Assembly (NCBI RefSeq): GCF_016695175.1
Contig: NZ_CP068023.1
Location: forward strand, 794,501-858,500
Length of the DNA: 64,000 nt
Source of the DNA: Pseudoalteromonas sp. GCY
Lineage (GTDB): Bacteria; Pseudomonadota; Gammaproteobacteria; Enterobacterales; Alteromonadaceae
Direction of reading: 5' to 3'
The position numbers were made by a program, and so were the translations under genes. Shown in pieces: positions 27,365 to 36,464 of this stretch. Each line of letters opens with the position of its first letter. The stretch's first letter is position 1. The notes under the pieces are model-generated. The model saw nothing but the letters and a program-made list of their open reading frames with translations, did not search any database and was not told the origin of the DNA.

Positions 27365-28021
27365 TTAAGCTTGCGCGAAGCTATCAACAAAATCCTCAAG
27401 CGCGTCAACATCGACTGGCTTTAAGCCTTCACTACTGCGTACTATCAAGCCCTTTTCTACCAATTCACTGACCACGCGACGATATGCACGCTCAGTGGTC
27501 GCAAATCTTTCGGCTTCAGCACTTACCGTTGAGTAGGCACGAAGTAAAGTTGGATTCGAATTCTCGGCACGCAATAAGCAGTCTTTAGCAATGTTGTAGC
27601 TAAGCGGCAACAGCAGCTTGTCTAAATTTATCTTTTGGTTTTCCGTAAACTTAGCGGCAATGGTTTGCGCGGTATACAGGCTCAGCTCCGGCTGCTCTAG
27701 CAGTAATTTTCGCCAATATTTTAGCTCAATGAGGTGATAGGTCACATCGCTCAAGCAAGTCACGGTATAAATACAGGGCTGATGATTCAGCGCTTCGATT
27801 TCGCCAATTAGCGTGTTGTTACAGTCCAGTTGCCCGAGTAATAAGCGACGACCGTTACCGACATCATAACTAAAAGACACAGTACCACTGGTCACCAATA
27901 TGAGTTTACTCAATGGTTCATCTTGGTGGATCAAGACTTCTTTTTTGCTGTGCTGAAAACTATTACCAGCAAATGCGAGTAACTGTTCGACCAAATTGGT
28001 TGAAAAATGATATTGAAACAT
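27365..28021 (-). CDS. Crp/Fnr family transcription regulator, YeiL-like
   Basis: A 218-residue regulator with an N-terminal cyclic-nucleotide-binding-fold domain (KEVLIHQDEPLSKLILVTSGTVSF, GQLDCNNTLIGEIEAL) and a C-terminal winged helix (YSTVSAEAERFATTERAYRRVVSELVEKGLIVRS). The layout resembles E. coli YeiL. There is no four-cysteine Fnr-type iron-sulfur ligand set, and the ligand is unknown. Its targets cannot be inferred. A 284-base non-coding stretch separates it from the next plus-strand gene. Confidence 0.8.
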   Translation of the reverse strand: MFQYHFSTNLVEQLLAFAGNSFQHSKKEVLIHQDEPLSKLILVTSGTVSFSYDVGNGRRLLLGQLDCNNTLIGEIEALNHQPCIYTVTCLSDVTYHLIELKYWRKLLLEQPELSLYTAQTIAAKFTENQKINLDKLLLPLSYNIAKDCLLRAENSNPTLLRAYSTVSAEAERFATTERAYRRVVSELVEKGLIVRSSEGLKPVDVDALEDFVDSFAQA

Positions 28022-28305
28022 CTAGATGGCTCTTCGGACATATGTCCTATTTATTAAACTATAATGACGTTAGCATGAATTTTTCAGTTTTACGCTAACT
28101 CACACCGTTTAAGTAGTATCGGTTTTATCTCAGCGCTGTGGCGAAGAATTTAATAAACGATATTACCATTAAACCCCCACTTCCCGTGTTAGAGCTAATT
28201 TATTGGTGCTAATTTCTAGGGGCTTGTGGGTTAGCCTTTTTATTCTGCTCGATACGTAAATTCGAGCATAAACTATATGCTAACGCAACTTAGGGGAGAG
28301 GACAA
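28022..28305. other. Intergenic region with a short palindrome
   Basis: No gene is seen. GCTCGA (28247-28252) and TCGAGC (28262-28267) form a perfect 6-bp inverted repeat with a 9-base spacer, about 40 bases before the downstream start. It could be an operator or a small hairpin. Strong promoter boxes are not obvious. Confidence 0.4.
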
Positions 28306-28524
28306 ATGAGTTGGGAATATTTAGGCTATTTAGCCTCTGCTTTTTTGGTCGTTTCTTTGATGATGAGCGATGTTGCTAAGTTGCGTTGGTTCAATTTAAT
28401 GGGCTGTATTTGTTTTACCGCTTATGGCGCACTTATTCAGGCTTGGCCGGTGGCATTAACTAATGGTCTGCTGGCACTAGTTAACACCTACCACTTGGTT
28501 AAATTACAAAAAGATCAGCGCTGA
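28306..28524 (+). CDS. Small inner-membrane protein, YgjV-like
   Basis: A 72-residue protein with three hydrophobic segments: YLGYLASAFLVVSLMM, WFNLMGCICFTAYGAL and LTNGLLALVNTYHLV. The pattern MSDVAKLRWFNLMGC..YG resembles the YgjV-type inner-membrane family of unknown function. A strong GGGGAGAGGA precedes ATG. Its end overlaps the end of the convergent amidohydrolase gene by 10 bases. Confidence 0.75.
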   Translation: MSWEYLGYLASAFLVVSLMMSDVAKLRWFNLMGCICFTAYGALIQAWPVALTNGLLALVNTYHLVKLQKDQR

Positions 28525-30155
28525 TATTTAAGCTCACCTGCAATCCACGTCTGCTCGACTTGAATATCATCAATTTTATCTTCGCTTACGGTAAAGTAAT
28601 CTTGGTCGATTAAGATAAAATCGGCCCATTTACCTTGCTCTAAACTTCCCAGTTTATATTCTTGAAATGCGGCATAAGCAGCATCAATAGTAAATGCTTG
28701 AAGTGCTTGTTCTCTGGTTAACTTTTCTGTTGGGCGCCAGCCATCTTTGGGTAAATCTTGATGGTCTTGTCTGGTGATGGCCGCATGCAAACCATGGAAA
28801 GGGTTTGCAAGCTCCACCGGAAAATCAGAACCCGCCGCCACTTTACTTCCTTGCTTTAAGAATGTTTGCCATGCGTAAGCGCCACTAAGCTGTTTGTTGT
28901 CTAAGCGCTTTTCTGCCATATGCATATCAGATGTGGCATGAACAGGCTGCATTGATGGAATAATATCTAACGTCTTAAAGCGGGGGATATCATCCGGATG
29001 GACAATTTGTGCGTGCTCGACACGATTTCTGAGCAGTCTTCCACCTGCTTTTTTAAAGACGTTTTGATAAGAGTCTAGCACGATGCGATTCGCTCTATCG
29101 CCAATGGCGTGGGTGTGCGCGCTGTAGCCGCTGCGTATGGCTTGGGTGATCAATGCTTCAAGCGTCGCTTGGTTTTCGAGCATTAGTCCTTTGTGGCCTT
29201 TGCGGTCATGATAGTCGCGAATAAGCGCAGCCCCCCGGCTGCCAAGTGCACCATCAGCATAGATTTTTACACTACGAATAGAGAGTTGATCTCGTGTATC
29301 TTTTACCACTCCGGCGTCTAGCATCTCCGCGAGTTTGGGTGAGCTAGCGCTTAACATTGCGTAGACGCGAAGAGGCATCGTGTGTTCCTTGGCGCGTGCT
29401 TGGTAAACCTGCCAAGTGGTGTGGTCAATCCCGGCATCATGTGCTGAGGTAATACCTAAACTAAGCAAGTGTTCTCCTGCTTTATTCAGCGCCTTGTCTA
29501 CCTGTTCATCGGACTGAGCAGGGACATGAGTGCGGATCAGATCTTCAGCCTTGTCGATAAAAATACCGCTCGGCATACGGCTATTCAGTGTAATGATTTC
29601 ACCGCCTTCAGGCGTCTCAGTGGATTTTGAAATGTTGGCAAGCGCCATCGCTTTTGAGTTTACCCAAATAGCGTGACCATCTACTCGAGTGAGCATGACG
29701 GGCTTATCTTTTACGTATTTGTCGAGATCGGCTGCGGTTGGGAATTGTCCGCCGGGCCACAAGGTTTGATCCCAGCCACGACCTATTATCCATTCACCTT
29801 CATGGGCTTTTGCGTAGTGGCTAAGCTGTTCTCCTACTTCTGCAATGGTTTTGCTACCGCGCACGTCGAGGGTGAGTAAATTATTGCCGAGCCCAATGAT
29901 GTGACCGTGCGCATCAATTAAACCGGGCAATAGGGTTTTTCCCTCACCATCAAACTTAGTTGCACTCGGGTATTGGGTACTAAGATCCTTTGAACTCGTT
30001 TTTACGACCTTACCGTCTTTAATTACCAAAGAAGAAAAGCGCTCAACTTGCTGCGACTTAGTGGGCGTATAACCATTTACATTGTGAATTAAGGTTACTT
30101 GAGCTGTTGATGAGAGGCTAAAGCTAGCTAAAAGCGCGAGGAATGTTTTTTTCAT
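28515..30155 (-). CDS. Exported amidohydrolase, YtcJ-like
   Basis: A 546-residue metal-dependent amidohydrolase with signal peptide MKKTFLALLASFSLSSTAQ. Metal ligands are DAHGHIIGLG (H-x-H), HAIGDRAN and EHAQIVH, with GSDFPVELANPFHGL near the C-terminus. The sequence GWDQTLWPGGQFPT is typical of the YtcJ-like (Amidohydro_3) group, whose substrates are mostly unknown. The start at 30155 is chosen over a GTG 15 bases upstream because the AAGGAC RBS overlaps that GTG. Confidence 0.88.
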   Translation of the reverse strand: MKKTFLALLASFSLSSTAQVTLIHNVNGYTPTKSQQVERFSSLVIKDGKVVKTSSKDLSTQYPSATKFDGEGKTLLPGLIDAHGHIIGLGNNLLTLDVRGSKTIAEVGEQLSHYAKAHEGEWIIGRGWDQTLWPGGQFPTAADLDKYVKDKPVMLTRVDGHAIWVNSKAMALANISKSTETPEGGEIITLNSRMPSGIFIDKAEDLIRTHVPAQSDEQVDKALNKAGEHLLSLGITSAHDAGIDHTTWQVYQARAKEHTMPLRVYAMLSASSPKLAEMLDAGVVKDTRDQLSIRSVKIYADGALGSRGAALIRDYHDRKGHKGLMLENQATLEALITQAIRSGYSAHTHAIGDRANRIVLDSYQNVFKKAGGRLLRNRVEHAQIVHPDDIPRFKTLDIIPSMQPVHATSDMHMAEKRLDNKQLSGAYAWQTFLKQGSKVAAGSDFPVELANPFHGLHAAITRQDHQDLPKDGWRPTEKLTREQALQAFTIDAAYAAFQEYKLGSLEQGKWADFILIDQDYFTVSEDKIDDIQVEQTWIAGELKYQR

Positions 30156-30263
30156 TATATTGTCCTTCACTGAGAGTGTTTATTCAGAATAATCATCTAA
30201 CTCAGTAAAGCCAAGTCTTTGAGTTGAGAGTATACTTGAGTTTTAAAGGAGTGGAGTGTCAAA

Positions 30264-30764
30264 GTGAAGTTGTTTGTTGTATACCTAGGCGGCCGTATTC
30301 AAGGTTGCCATATTGAAATGCATGATGTGCGCTTTGTCGCGGCGAATACAATTGAAGAGGCTTATCCCAAATTAAAGCAGCAATGGGTTGGTGATAAAAA
30401 CTCGGTGCATATGGATAGCTACACTATCATTGAACATGCCGATGGCTATGCCATAGAACTTACCGAAGAGCGTGTTGAGCAAGCTGAGCATTTGTACTTT
30501 GTGAACTTGGGAGGATATAAGCCAGATAGTTTAGCTGAGGCGCATGACTTTGGGCTGTTCGTTGCAACGAATGCGGATGAAGCAAAAGAGAAAGCAAAAG
30601 CGTTTTTGCTTAACGGTTTTAGCCATATTCATAAAGATGATTTGCATGATGTGGATGACTGTTTTGCGATTGATTTATTTGATCAAAACTTAAATATCAA
30701 GCTCACCCACAGTGGCCAATCAACACCGCTTACCCCTTTGTGGTTTGGTTATCATCCTCTATAA
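30264..30764 (+). CDS. DUF1543 domain protein
   Basis: A 166-residue protein of unknown function with two DUF1543 units. The first begins MKLFVVYLGGRIQGCHIEMHD and the second HLYFVNLGGYKPDSLAEAHD. Each continues with an FVA(A/T)N stretch and an alpha-helical part. The start is GTG at 30264 with a strong AAAGGAGTGGAG upstream. No operon partners are apparent. Confidence 0.85.
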   Translation: MKLFVVYLGGRIQGCHIEMHDVRFVAANTIEEAYPKLKQQWVGDKNSVHMDSYTIIEHADGYAIELTEERVEQAEHLYFVNLGGYKPDSLAEAHDFGLFVATNADEAKEKAKAFLLNGFSHIHKDDLHDVDDCFAIDLFDQNLNIKLTHSGQSTPLTPLWFGYHPL

Positions 30765-30781
30765 CCAATGTGAGGGATATT

Positions 30782-31009
30782 TTAGCCCTCACCCTCATTG
30801 TTTTCATCGTTATCTGCTTTTATTGCTATTTTGATAGCGACAATCACGACGGCAAACATTAAAAACGGCAGTGCAGCTAAAGAATATTCAACGATGTGGC
30901 TGTCTTTGTAGCTAGGTTGCAAAATAAAATGGCCACCTACACACATTAAGATCACTACAAACAGCAAAGGTAGCATCATAATCTCTTTGTTCTTTTTGTG
31001 TTTTTTCAT
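30782..31009 (-). CDS. Small two-span membrane protein, unknown
   Basis: A 75-residue protein with a lysine-rich N-terminus (MKKHKKNKE), two hydrophobic segments (MMLPLLFVVILMCVGG and SLAALPFLMFAVVIVAIKI) and an acidic tail (DNDENNEGEG). Not recognised. It converges with the DUF1543 gene, 17 bases between stops. Confidence 0.6.
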   Translation of the reverse strand: MKKHKKNKEIMMLPLLFVVILMCVGGHFILQPSYKDSHIVEYSLAALPFLMFAVVIVAIKIAIKADNDENNEGEG

Positions 31010-31209
31010 TCTGAACTCAGCTAATTATTCTTTCATTGAATGGTGAACACTCTCTCACACGCGGTGCAAAAAAGCCTTGATCGAAATCAGTGCGGCGGAT
31101 TATACCAATTCACTCTGAGTTAGAAATAAAATTCATGAGTTTATTACTTGGGAGGGTGGAAGGTCCGTGGTATAACGATGCTCTATCGCTGTAAAAATCA
31201 ACAAATACT

Positions 31210-32349
31210 ATGACCAAAAACAATAAACAAACCATTGTTATCAAGCTCGGCACAAGTGTCTTAACTGCAGGCAGCCAGACCTTAAACAAGCCCAGACTTG
31301 TTGAGCTGGTAAGGCAGTGTGTAACATTACGTCAAGCTGGTCATCAGGTCATTGTTGTATCTAGTGGTGCTGTTGCCGCTGGGCGCGGTGTATTGCAGCA
31401 ACAAATTGGTCATTCGCTAGCTGAAAAACAGATGTTAGCTGCGATTGGGCAAGGTCAATTAATCCATTTATGGCAGTCATTGTTTAGTATTTACGACGTC
31501 ACTGTGGCGCAAATGCTACTGACACGAGCCGATCTTGAGCACCGCGAACGTTATCTAACGGCACGGGATATGCTCACTAAGCTTCTAGAGCATCATGTCG
31601 TGCCGATCATCAACGAAAACGATGCAGTGGCAACGTCTGAAATAAAAGTTGGCGATAACGATAACCTCTCTGCTTACGTCGCAATTTTAGCAAATGCCGA
31701 TAAATTGGTATTACTCACCGATCAGCATGGTCTTTTTACCGCAGATCCCAGAGCCAATCCAGATGCACAGTTGATAGAGCAAGTAACACATATAAACGAC
31801 GAACTTAGAGCACTAGCAGGTGGCAGTGGCACACAACTTGGCACGGGTGGTATGGCGACTAAGTTGCAAGCCGCTGACATCGCACAACGAGCAGGCGTTG
31901 ATGTCGTGATTGCAAAAGGTAGTGAATACGACATTTTACCGCAAGTACTTACGCAAACCGCACCAAGCACGACGTTTTTGAAGTTTGACGCTCCGGTTGG
32001 AGGGCGCAAGCGCTGGTTGCTGTCTGGCCCTAAATCAACCGGTAAAATAATTTGTGATAGTGGCGCAATCAATGCGGTATGTAATCAAGGAGCAAGTTTA
32101 CTAGCAAAAGGCATCGTGTCGATTGAAGGGCAATTTAAACGTGGTGAGCTGGTTCAAGTGTTTTGTCAACAAGGCACGCTACAGGCACAAGGTTTAACTA
32201 GCCTAAGTAATCAAGAGCTTGGTTTGGTAATTGGCCGTCATAGTAGTGAATTTGCGCAGTGTCTCGGCTTTGAAAGTGCTGAGGAGATCATCCACCGCGA
32301 TAATTTGGTGCTCTTGAATCAACATAGCCAACAAGAAGTGTTAAATTAG
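31210..32349 (+). CDS. proB: Glutamate 5-kinase
   Basis: First step of proline synthesis, phosphorylating glutamate; feedback-inhibited by proline in the family. The 379-residue protein has the amino acid kinase domain (IKLGTSVL, IVVSSGAVAAGRG, INENDAVA, LLTDQHGLFTADPR, GTGGMATKLQAA) and a C-terminal PUA domain (about residues 280-360). proA is not next to it, unlike the usual proBA operon, so the pathway genes are dispersed (proC is at the left edge of the window). Confidence 0.95.
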   Translation: MTKNNKQTIVIKLGTSVLTAGSQTLNKPRLVELVRQCVTLRQAGHQVIVVSSGAVAAGRGVLQQQIGHSLAEKQMLAAIGQGQLIHLWQSLFSIYDVTVAQMLLTRADLEHRERYLTARDMLTKLLEHHVVPIINENDAVATSEIKVGDNDNLSAYVAILANADKLVLLTDQHGLFTADPRANPDAQLIEQVTHINDELRALAGGSGTQLGTGGMATKLQAADIAQRAGVDVVIAKGSEYDILPQVLTQTAPSTTFLKFDAPVGGRKRWLLSGPKSTGKIICDSGAINAVCNQGASLLAKGIVSIEGQFKRGELVQVFCQQGTLQAQGLTSLSNQELGLVIGRHSSEFAQCLGFESAEEIIHRDNLVLLNQHSQQEVLN

Positions 32350-32420
32350 CCGATAAATTACTGTAAATTCAGAGAGCTGTTCTACACTTATCAAGAGTCA
32401 ATTTTATTGAGAGGCCTTGA

Positions 32421-33389
32421 ATGTCGATTAGCTATTCACCCTGTGGTCACGAACTTACTTTAGAGCTCTTGGCGCAAAAGAGTGAACTGGTGCTAATGCA
32501 GGCACTTGAGCGGGTTATCTCTGATGTTTTCAAGGAAAGCTATGCATTTTATTTCAGTAAAAGCCTATCGGAAAAAGAAGTCCCAAAGTCCATATTTGTG
32601 AGCCATCGCGACTTTTGTGTTGTGGTGGGGCCGGTAGATGCCGTGGTAGATAAATTACAGCAGCGCCAAGACGACAAACATCTCATTCAATACCACGGCG
32701 ATAGCGTTATCCCACTTTATCATCAAGCTCAGCTCGTTGGTTTTTTATATATAGAAGGCCAAGTAAACCTCACCATTGCTACTTTGATTAAACACTTACT
32801 CACTGTTTTTGCGCATCAAATGGCAACATTGCACTTTGCTCGTATCGATCCGCTCTCCGAGCTACTTAATCGCCAAACGTTTGATGAAAAAGTCATGGAA
32901 ATAACCAATGGGGACGGGTTTACGGTATGCCGTGATGACAGTGAAGACCGCAAGTGGTATTTAGCGATGGCAGATATCGATCACTTTAAACAGGTAAACG
33001 ACAATTTTGGTCATGTGATTGGCGATGAAGTGATCCTGCTGGTAGCGCAAAAGATTAAAGCTAACTTTAGAGCAGAAGACTATGTGTTTCGCTACGGCGG
33101 TGAAGAGTTTGCAGTGCTATTTCAAAGTCACAATGACGATTCTGCTGTAGTGGCACTTGAGCGCTTGAGAAGTACAATAGCCTCTAGCCGATTTCCGCAA
33201 GTAGAGCATGTTTCTGTCAGCTTAGGGTTTACCGAAGTGGTCGATACACTACAAGTTTCTGAGCAAGTTCATAAAGCCGATCTCGCGCTTTATCACTCAA
33301 AAGAAAATGGCAGAAATCAAGTCACAAACTACCTCGCTTTAGGGTTAGCTGAATCACAATACGCATGTGCAGAAATAGAGTTGTTTTAA
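32421..33389 (+). CDS. Diguanylate cyclase (GGDEF)
   Basis: A 322-residue protein with an N-terminal sensor-like region (about residues 1-145, no membrane segment, family not recognised) and a C-terminal GGDEF domain. The active site is GGEEF (FRYGGEEFAVLF), the substrate site DIDHFKQVNDNFGH is intact and an RAED motif five residues before GGEEF fits the inhibitory I-site RxxD. It should make cyclic di-GMP and be product-inhibited. The signal is unknown. Confidence 0.88.
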   Translation: MSISYSPCGHELTLELLAQKSELVLMQALERVISDVFKESYAFYFSKSLSEKEVPKSIFVSHRDFCVVVGPVDAVVDKLQQRQDDKHLIQYHGDSVIPLYHQAQLVGFLYIEGQVNLTIATLIKHLLTVFAHQMATLHFARIDPLSELLNRQTFDEKVMEITNGDGFTVCRDDSEDRKWYLAMADIDHFKQVNDNFGHVIGDEVILLVAQKIKANFRAEDYVFRYGGEEFAVLFQSHNDDSAVVALERLRSTIASSRFPQVEHVSVSLGFTEVVDTLQVSEQVHKADLALYHSKENGRNQVTNYLALGLAESQYACAEIELF

Positions 33390-33474
33390 GCTCCGCTTAT
33401 ATATAGCGCTTAAAGATTATGCTAAACTTCCTACCTCTTTTTTAGCGAATGTAGCAAAAGGTTTGGGAAACGTT

Positions 33475-33840
33475 ATGCAATTTGTAAGATGGTTTTTAGG
33501 ACGTCTGATTTTACTTTTTGATTTTATTTTTACCCCACGCAGTAAAAAACGTGCCGCAGAACAACAGCAAAAGCTAGATGCTATGACGGCAAACTTAAAG
33601 TTATACCAATTTAAGGCCTGTCCATTTTGCGTTAAAGTGCGCCGCGCTGCCAAGCGTGAAGGGCTTAAGCTTGAAACCCGTGATGCCAAAAATGATGACC
33701 AATATCGCCAAGAGCTGCTAGAGCAGGGCGGTAAGGTGAAGGTGCCATGCTTGCGAATCGAGGAGCAAGGGAAGGTCACTTGGTTGTACGAATCCAATGA
33801 TATTGTTGCTTATCTAGAAAAGCTGGAAAAAGCAGCTTAA
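33475..33840 (+). CDS. Membrane-anchored glutaredoxin-like protein
   Basis: A 121-residue protein with an N-terminal hydrophobic segment (FVRWFLGRLILLFDFIF) followed by a thioredoxin-fold domain with the active site ACPFCVKVRR (CxxC), the cis-Pro loop KVKVPCLRIEE and the end YESNDIVAYLEKLE. It resembles glutaredoxin or GST N-terminal domains. The start ATG at 33475 is preceded by GGGAAA; an in-frame TTG 12 bases upstream is less likely. Likely a thiol reductase at the inner membrane facing the cytoplasm. Confidence 0.82.
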   Translation: MQFVRWFLGRLILLFDFIFTPRSKKRAAEQQQKLDAMTANLKLYQFKACPFCVKVRRAAKREGLKLETRDAKNDDQYRQELLEQGGKVKVPCLRIEEQGKVTWLYESNDIVAYLEKLEKAA

Positions 33841-33867
33841 TTCACGCGCCTTACTATGCGCTAATCG

Positions 33868-33889
33868 GGCGCTATGCTAGCATAGCGCC
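33868..33889. repeat. 22-bp perfect palindrome upstream of gltX
   Basis: GGCGCTATGCT is followed directly by its complement AGCATAGCGCC. It lies between the glutaredoxin-like gene and gltX and could be a terminator-type hairpin or an operator. There is no T-run on the plus strand. Confidence 0.55.
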
Positions 33890-33923
33890 ATTAATCGACT
33901 AATCCATTTTTAAGAGAATTTTG

Positions 33924-35411
33924 ATGACTATCCGTACTCGTGTTGCACCCTCTCCAACAGGTGATCCGCATTTAGGAACGGCTTATATTGCCTTATTCAA
34001 CTATTGCTTTGCCAAGCAGCAAGGTGGTGAGTTTGTATTACGAATTGAAGATACCGATCAGGTACGTAGTACTGTTGAATCTGAGCAAGCTATCATGGAC
34101 AGCCTACGTTGGTTAGGTCTTGACTGGGATCATGGTCCGGATGTGGGGGGCGAGTTTGGTCCATACCGTCAATCAGAGCGTTCTGACTTATATAAAAAGT
34201 TTGCACAGCAGCTTGTAGATGATGGTAAAGCGTTTTACTGCTTTGCGACGGCTGAAGAGCTAGATCAAATGCGTGAAGAGCAGATGGCAGAAGGCTTACG
34301 TCCTAAATACGACGGCCGTGGCTTACGTCTATCTGAAGAAGAAGTAAAGGCAAACCTTGAAGCAGGCAAGCCTTACGTTATTCGTATGAAAATCCCAGAA
34401 GAAGGCACGTTTAAGTTTAACGATTACCTACGCGGTGAAATTGAGATCCCATGGGAAAACGTAGACATGCAAGTTTTGTTGAAAGCCGACGGCTTCCCAA
34501 CTTACTTCCTTGCAAACGTAGTAGATGATCATCACATGGAGATTAGCCATATCTTCCGTGGTGAAGAGTGGATCAACTCTGCGCCTAAACTATTAAAGTT
34601 GTACGAAGACTTCGGCTGGGAAGCACCTGTACTTGGTCACTTACCGCTACTTCGTAACCCTGATAAATCTAAGCTGTCAAAGCGTAAAAACCCAACTTCG
34701 ATTAACTACTACAAAGAAATGGGTTTCTTACCAGAAGCGCTACTTAACTATTTAGGTCGTATGGGTTGGTCAATGCCGGATGAGCGTGAAAAGTTCACTT
34801 TGGCTGAGATGATTGAACACTTTGATATGAAGCGCGTATCGCTTGGTGGACCTATCTTTGATATTGACAAGCTTAACTGGTTAAACGGTCTGTGGATCCG
34901 CGAAAACCTAACCGATGCAGAACTTATCCAGCGCTTTGTCGACTGGAAGTTTAACGGTGATATGTTGGCTCGCGTACTTCCTGAAGCCAAGGCGCGTATC
35001 AATACGCTATCTGATTTGGTGGGGCTAGCAGGTCACTTTGTCGCGGGCTTACCTGAATACGATCCAGCGTTATTAACGGCTGGTAAAGCGGACGAAGAAG
35101 TGGTTCGTCAGGCACTGCAATTCTTTATTTGGGAATTGGAAAAGCTGCGTACATGGAACAAATCAGAGATCTTCTCTATTGCAAAGGCTGTGGCGACACA
35201 CCATGAGTTAAAGATCAAAGAGTTCTTAGAGCCTATCTTCGTTGCTATTACAGGCAAAACCTCATCGACTTCAGTAGTAGATGCGATGGAAGTGTTAGGT
35301 TCTGACCTTTCTCGTGCGCGTTTAAGAGTGGCATTAGAGCATATTGGTGTATCTAAAAAGCAAGCTAAAAAGCTTGAAAAAGCATACCGTGAGTATCCGT
35401 CTATTGCATAA
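33924..35411 (+). CDS. gltX: Glutamate-tRNA ligase
   Basis: Class I aminoacyl-tRNA synthetase charging tRNA-Glu, 495 residues. The HIGH-type motif is [15 protein letters not shown] and the KMSKS-type motif is [10 protein letters not shown]. The sequence ([29 protein letters not shown]) is close to the Pseudomonas aeruginosa enzyme rather than the E. coli type. The ATG at 33924 is chosen over the TTG three bases before it. Confidence 0.96.
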   Translation: MTIRTRVAPSPTGDPHLGTAYIALFNYCFAKQQGGEFVLRIEDTDQVRSTVESEQAIMDSLRWLGLDWDHGPDVGGEFGPYRQSERSDLYKKFAQQLVDDGKAFYCFATAEELDQMREEQMAEGLRPKYDGRGLRLSEEEVKANLEAGKPYVIRMKIPEEGTFKFNDYLRGEIEIPWENVDMQVLLKADGFPTYFLANVVDDHHMEISHIFRGEEWINSAPKLLKLYEDFGWEAPVLGHLPLLRNPDKSKLSKRKNPTSINYYKEMGFLPEALLNYLGRMGWSMPDEREKFTLAEMIEHFDMKRVSLGGPIFDIDKLNWLNGLWIRENLTDAELIQRFVDWKFNGDMLARVLPEAKARINTLSDLVGLAGHFVAGLPEYDPALLTAGKADEEVVRQALQFFIWELEKLRTWNKSEIFSIAKAVATHHELKIKEFLEPIFVAITGKTSSTSVVDAMEVLGSDLSRARLRVALEHIGVSKKQAKKLEKAYREYPSIA

Positions 35412-35429
35412 TTGCGAGATAGTATTGCA

Positions 35430-35456
35430 AAAGCCGCTGATGTAGCGGCTTTTTTA
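35430..35456 (+). terminator. Rho-independent terminator after gltX
   Basis: AGCCGCT (35432-35438), a 5-base loop and AGCGGCT (35444-35450) are followed by TTTTT. The AAAA before the stem may let it act for the convergent regulator gene too. Confidence 0.88.
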
Positions 35457-35476
35457 TTGTCTAAAATGTATTGTGT

Positions 35477-35914
35477 TTACCGCTTTCCTTGTGTCATCAA
35501 CACATCAAGAGACTGCTTTAGCAGTTGAATTTGCTCCATACTTAAGCCCGCTTTTGCCATCATTTGTGTTGGGATACAAGCGCATGATTGCTCCAGCGTT
35601 TTACCTGCTTCAGTTAAGTGAATGAAGGTTTGTCGTTCATCATCAGGATTTTTGCTACGGGTAACGAGGCCACGCTCTGCTAAGCGCTTAAGGAGCGGTG
35701 TTAGGGTGTTGCTATTGAGTTCAGCTCGCTCGCCTATTTCTTTCACCAGCCGTCCGTCTTGTTCCCATAAAATCAATAACACTATGTATTGCGGATACGT
35801 GAGTCCAACCTCTTTGAGTAACGGCTGATAGAGTCGGGTGACATGTCTTGACGCACTATATAGCCGAAAGCAGATCTGGTTATCGAGATTGAGCTGCGGG
35901 TTAGATTGACTCAT
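35477..35914 (-). CDS. MarR family peroxide regulator, OhrR-like
   Basis: A 145-residue winged-helix regulator. It has the conserved reactive cysteine of OhrR near the N-terminus (C15 in NQICFRLYSASR), the helix RLYQPLLKEVGLTYPQY, the recognition helix ELNSNTLTPLLKRL and the wing NPDDERQTFIHLT. OhrR proteins are repressors released by organic hydroperoxides. It overlaps the upstream gpx gene by 14 bases, so it is probably co-regulated with, and controls, that peroxidase. Confidence 0.88.
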   Translation of the reverse strand: MSQSNPQLNLDNQICFRLYSASRHVTRLYQPLLKEVGLTYPQYIVLLILWEQDGRLVKEIGERAELNSNTLTPLLKRLAERGLVTRSKNPDDERQTFIHLTEAGKTLEQSCACIPTQMMAKAGLSMEQIQLLKQSLDVLMTQGKR

Positions 35915-36389
35915 TTAGTAACTTTTCAATATCTTTGGCTATTTGTTCAGGTTTGGTGATTGGGGCATAGCGCTTAACGGGTTCACCCTGCTGGTTAAAT
36001 AAAAACTTAGTGAAGTTCCATTTGATTTTATTACCAAATAGTCCCGGAAGCGCAGACTTTAGGTATTGATACAGTGGGTGTGCTTTGTCGCCATTAACCT
36101 CAATCTTTTCCATCATCTGAAAATCAACACCATAGTTGATTAAGCAGCCTTCTTGAATTTGTTTTGCATCGCCGGGTTCTTGTTTACCAAACTGGTTACA
36201 GGGAAAGCCGATGATCACAAGTCCCTGATCTGCGTATTTTTGGTGTAGCTCTTGTAGCCCTTCATACTGTGGTGTTAACCCACACTCACTGGCCGTATTA
36301 ACAATAAGCACAGCTTTGCCTTGTAAGTCGGTAAAGTGATATGCCTGACCTTGTAATGTGTTTGCTTCAAACTGATAGAGTGTCGTCAT
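35901..36389 (-). CDS. Glutathione/thioredoxin peroxidase
   Basis: A 162-residue glutathione peroxidase family enzyme that reduces hydrogen peroxide and organic hydroperoxides. The peroxidatic residue is a cysteine (C36 in NTASECGLTPQYEGL), not selenocysteine. Gln and Trp/Asn partners are in GFPCNQFGKQEPG and IKWNFTKFL. Bacterial members (BtuE type) usually take electrons from thioredoxin. The next gene on the strand is the OhrR-like regulator, with a 14-base overlap. Confidence 0.92.
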   Translation of the reverse strand: MTTLYQFEANTLQGQAYHFTDLQGKAVLIVNTASECGLTPQYEGLQELHQKYADQGLVIIGFPCNQFGKQEPGDAKQIQEGCLINYGVDFQMMEKIEVNGDKAHPLYQYLKSALPGLFGNKIKWNFTKFLFNQQGEPVKRYAPITKPEQIAKDIEKLLNESI

Positions 36390-36403
36390 CTTTAATCTTT
36401 TAT

Positions 36404-36423
36404 GATTTAATCGTGTGCGATTT
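36404..36423. promoter_or_regulatory. AT-rich dyad upstream of gpx, possible OhrR operator
   Basis: GATTTAATCG and CGATTTAATT on either side of TGTG form an inverted repeat matching at 8 of 10 positions per arm. It is 15 bases upstream of the gpx ATG, where an operator overlapping the promoter would be expected. AT-rich dyads of this type are typical for MarR/OhrR proteins. Direct evidence is lacking. Confidence 0.45.
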
Positions 36424-36464
36424 AATTTAGACTAAGTTTGGCCCTTGTGCAACAGCAGTTGAAA

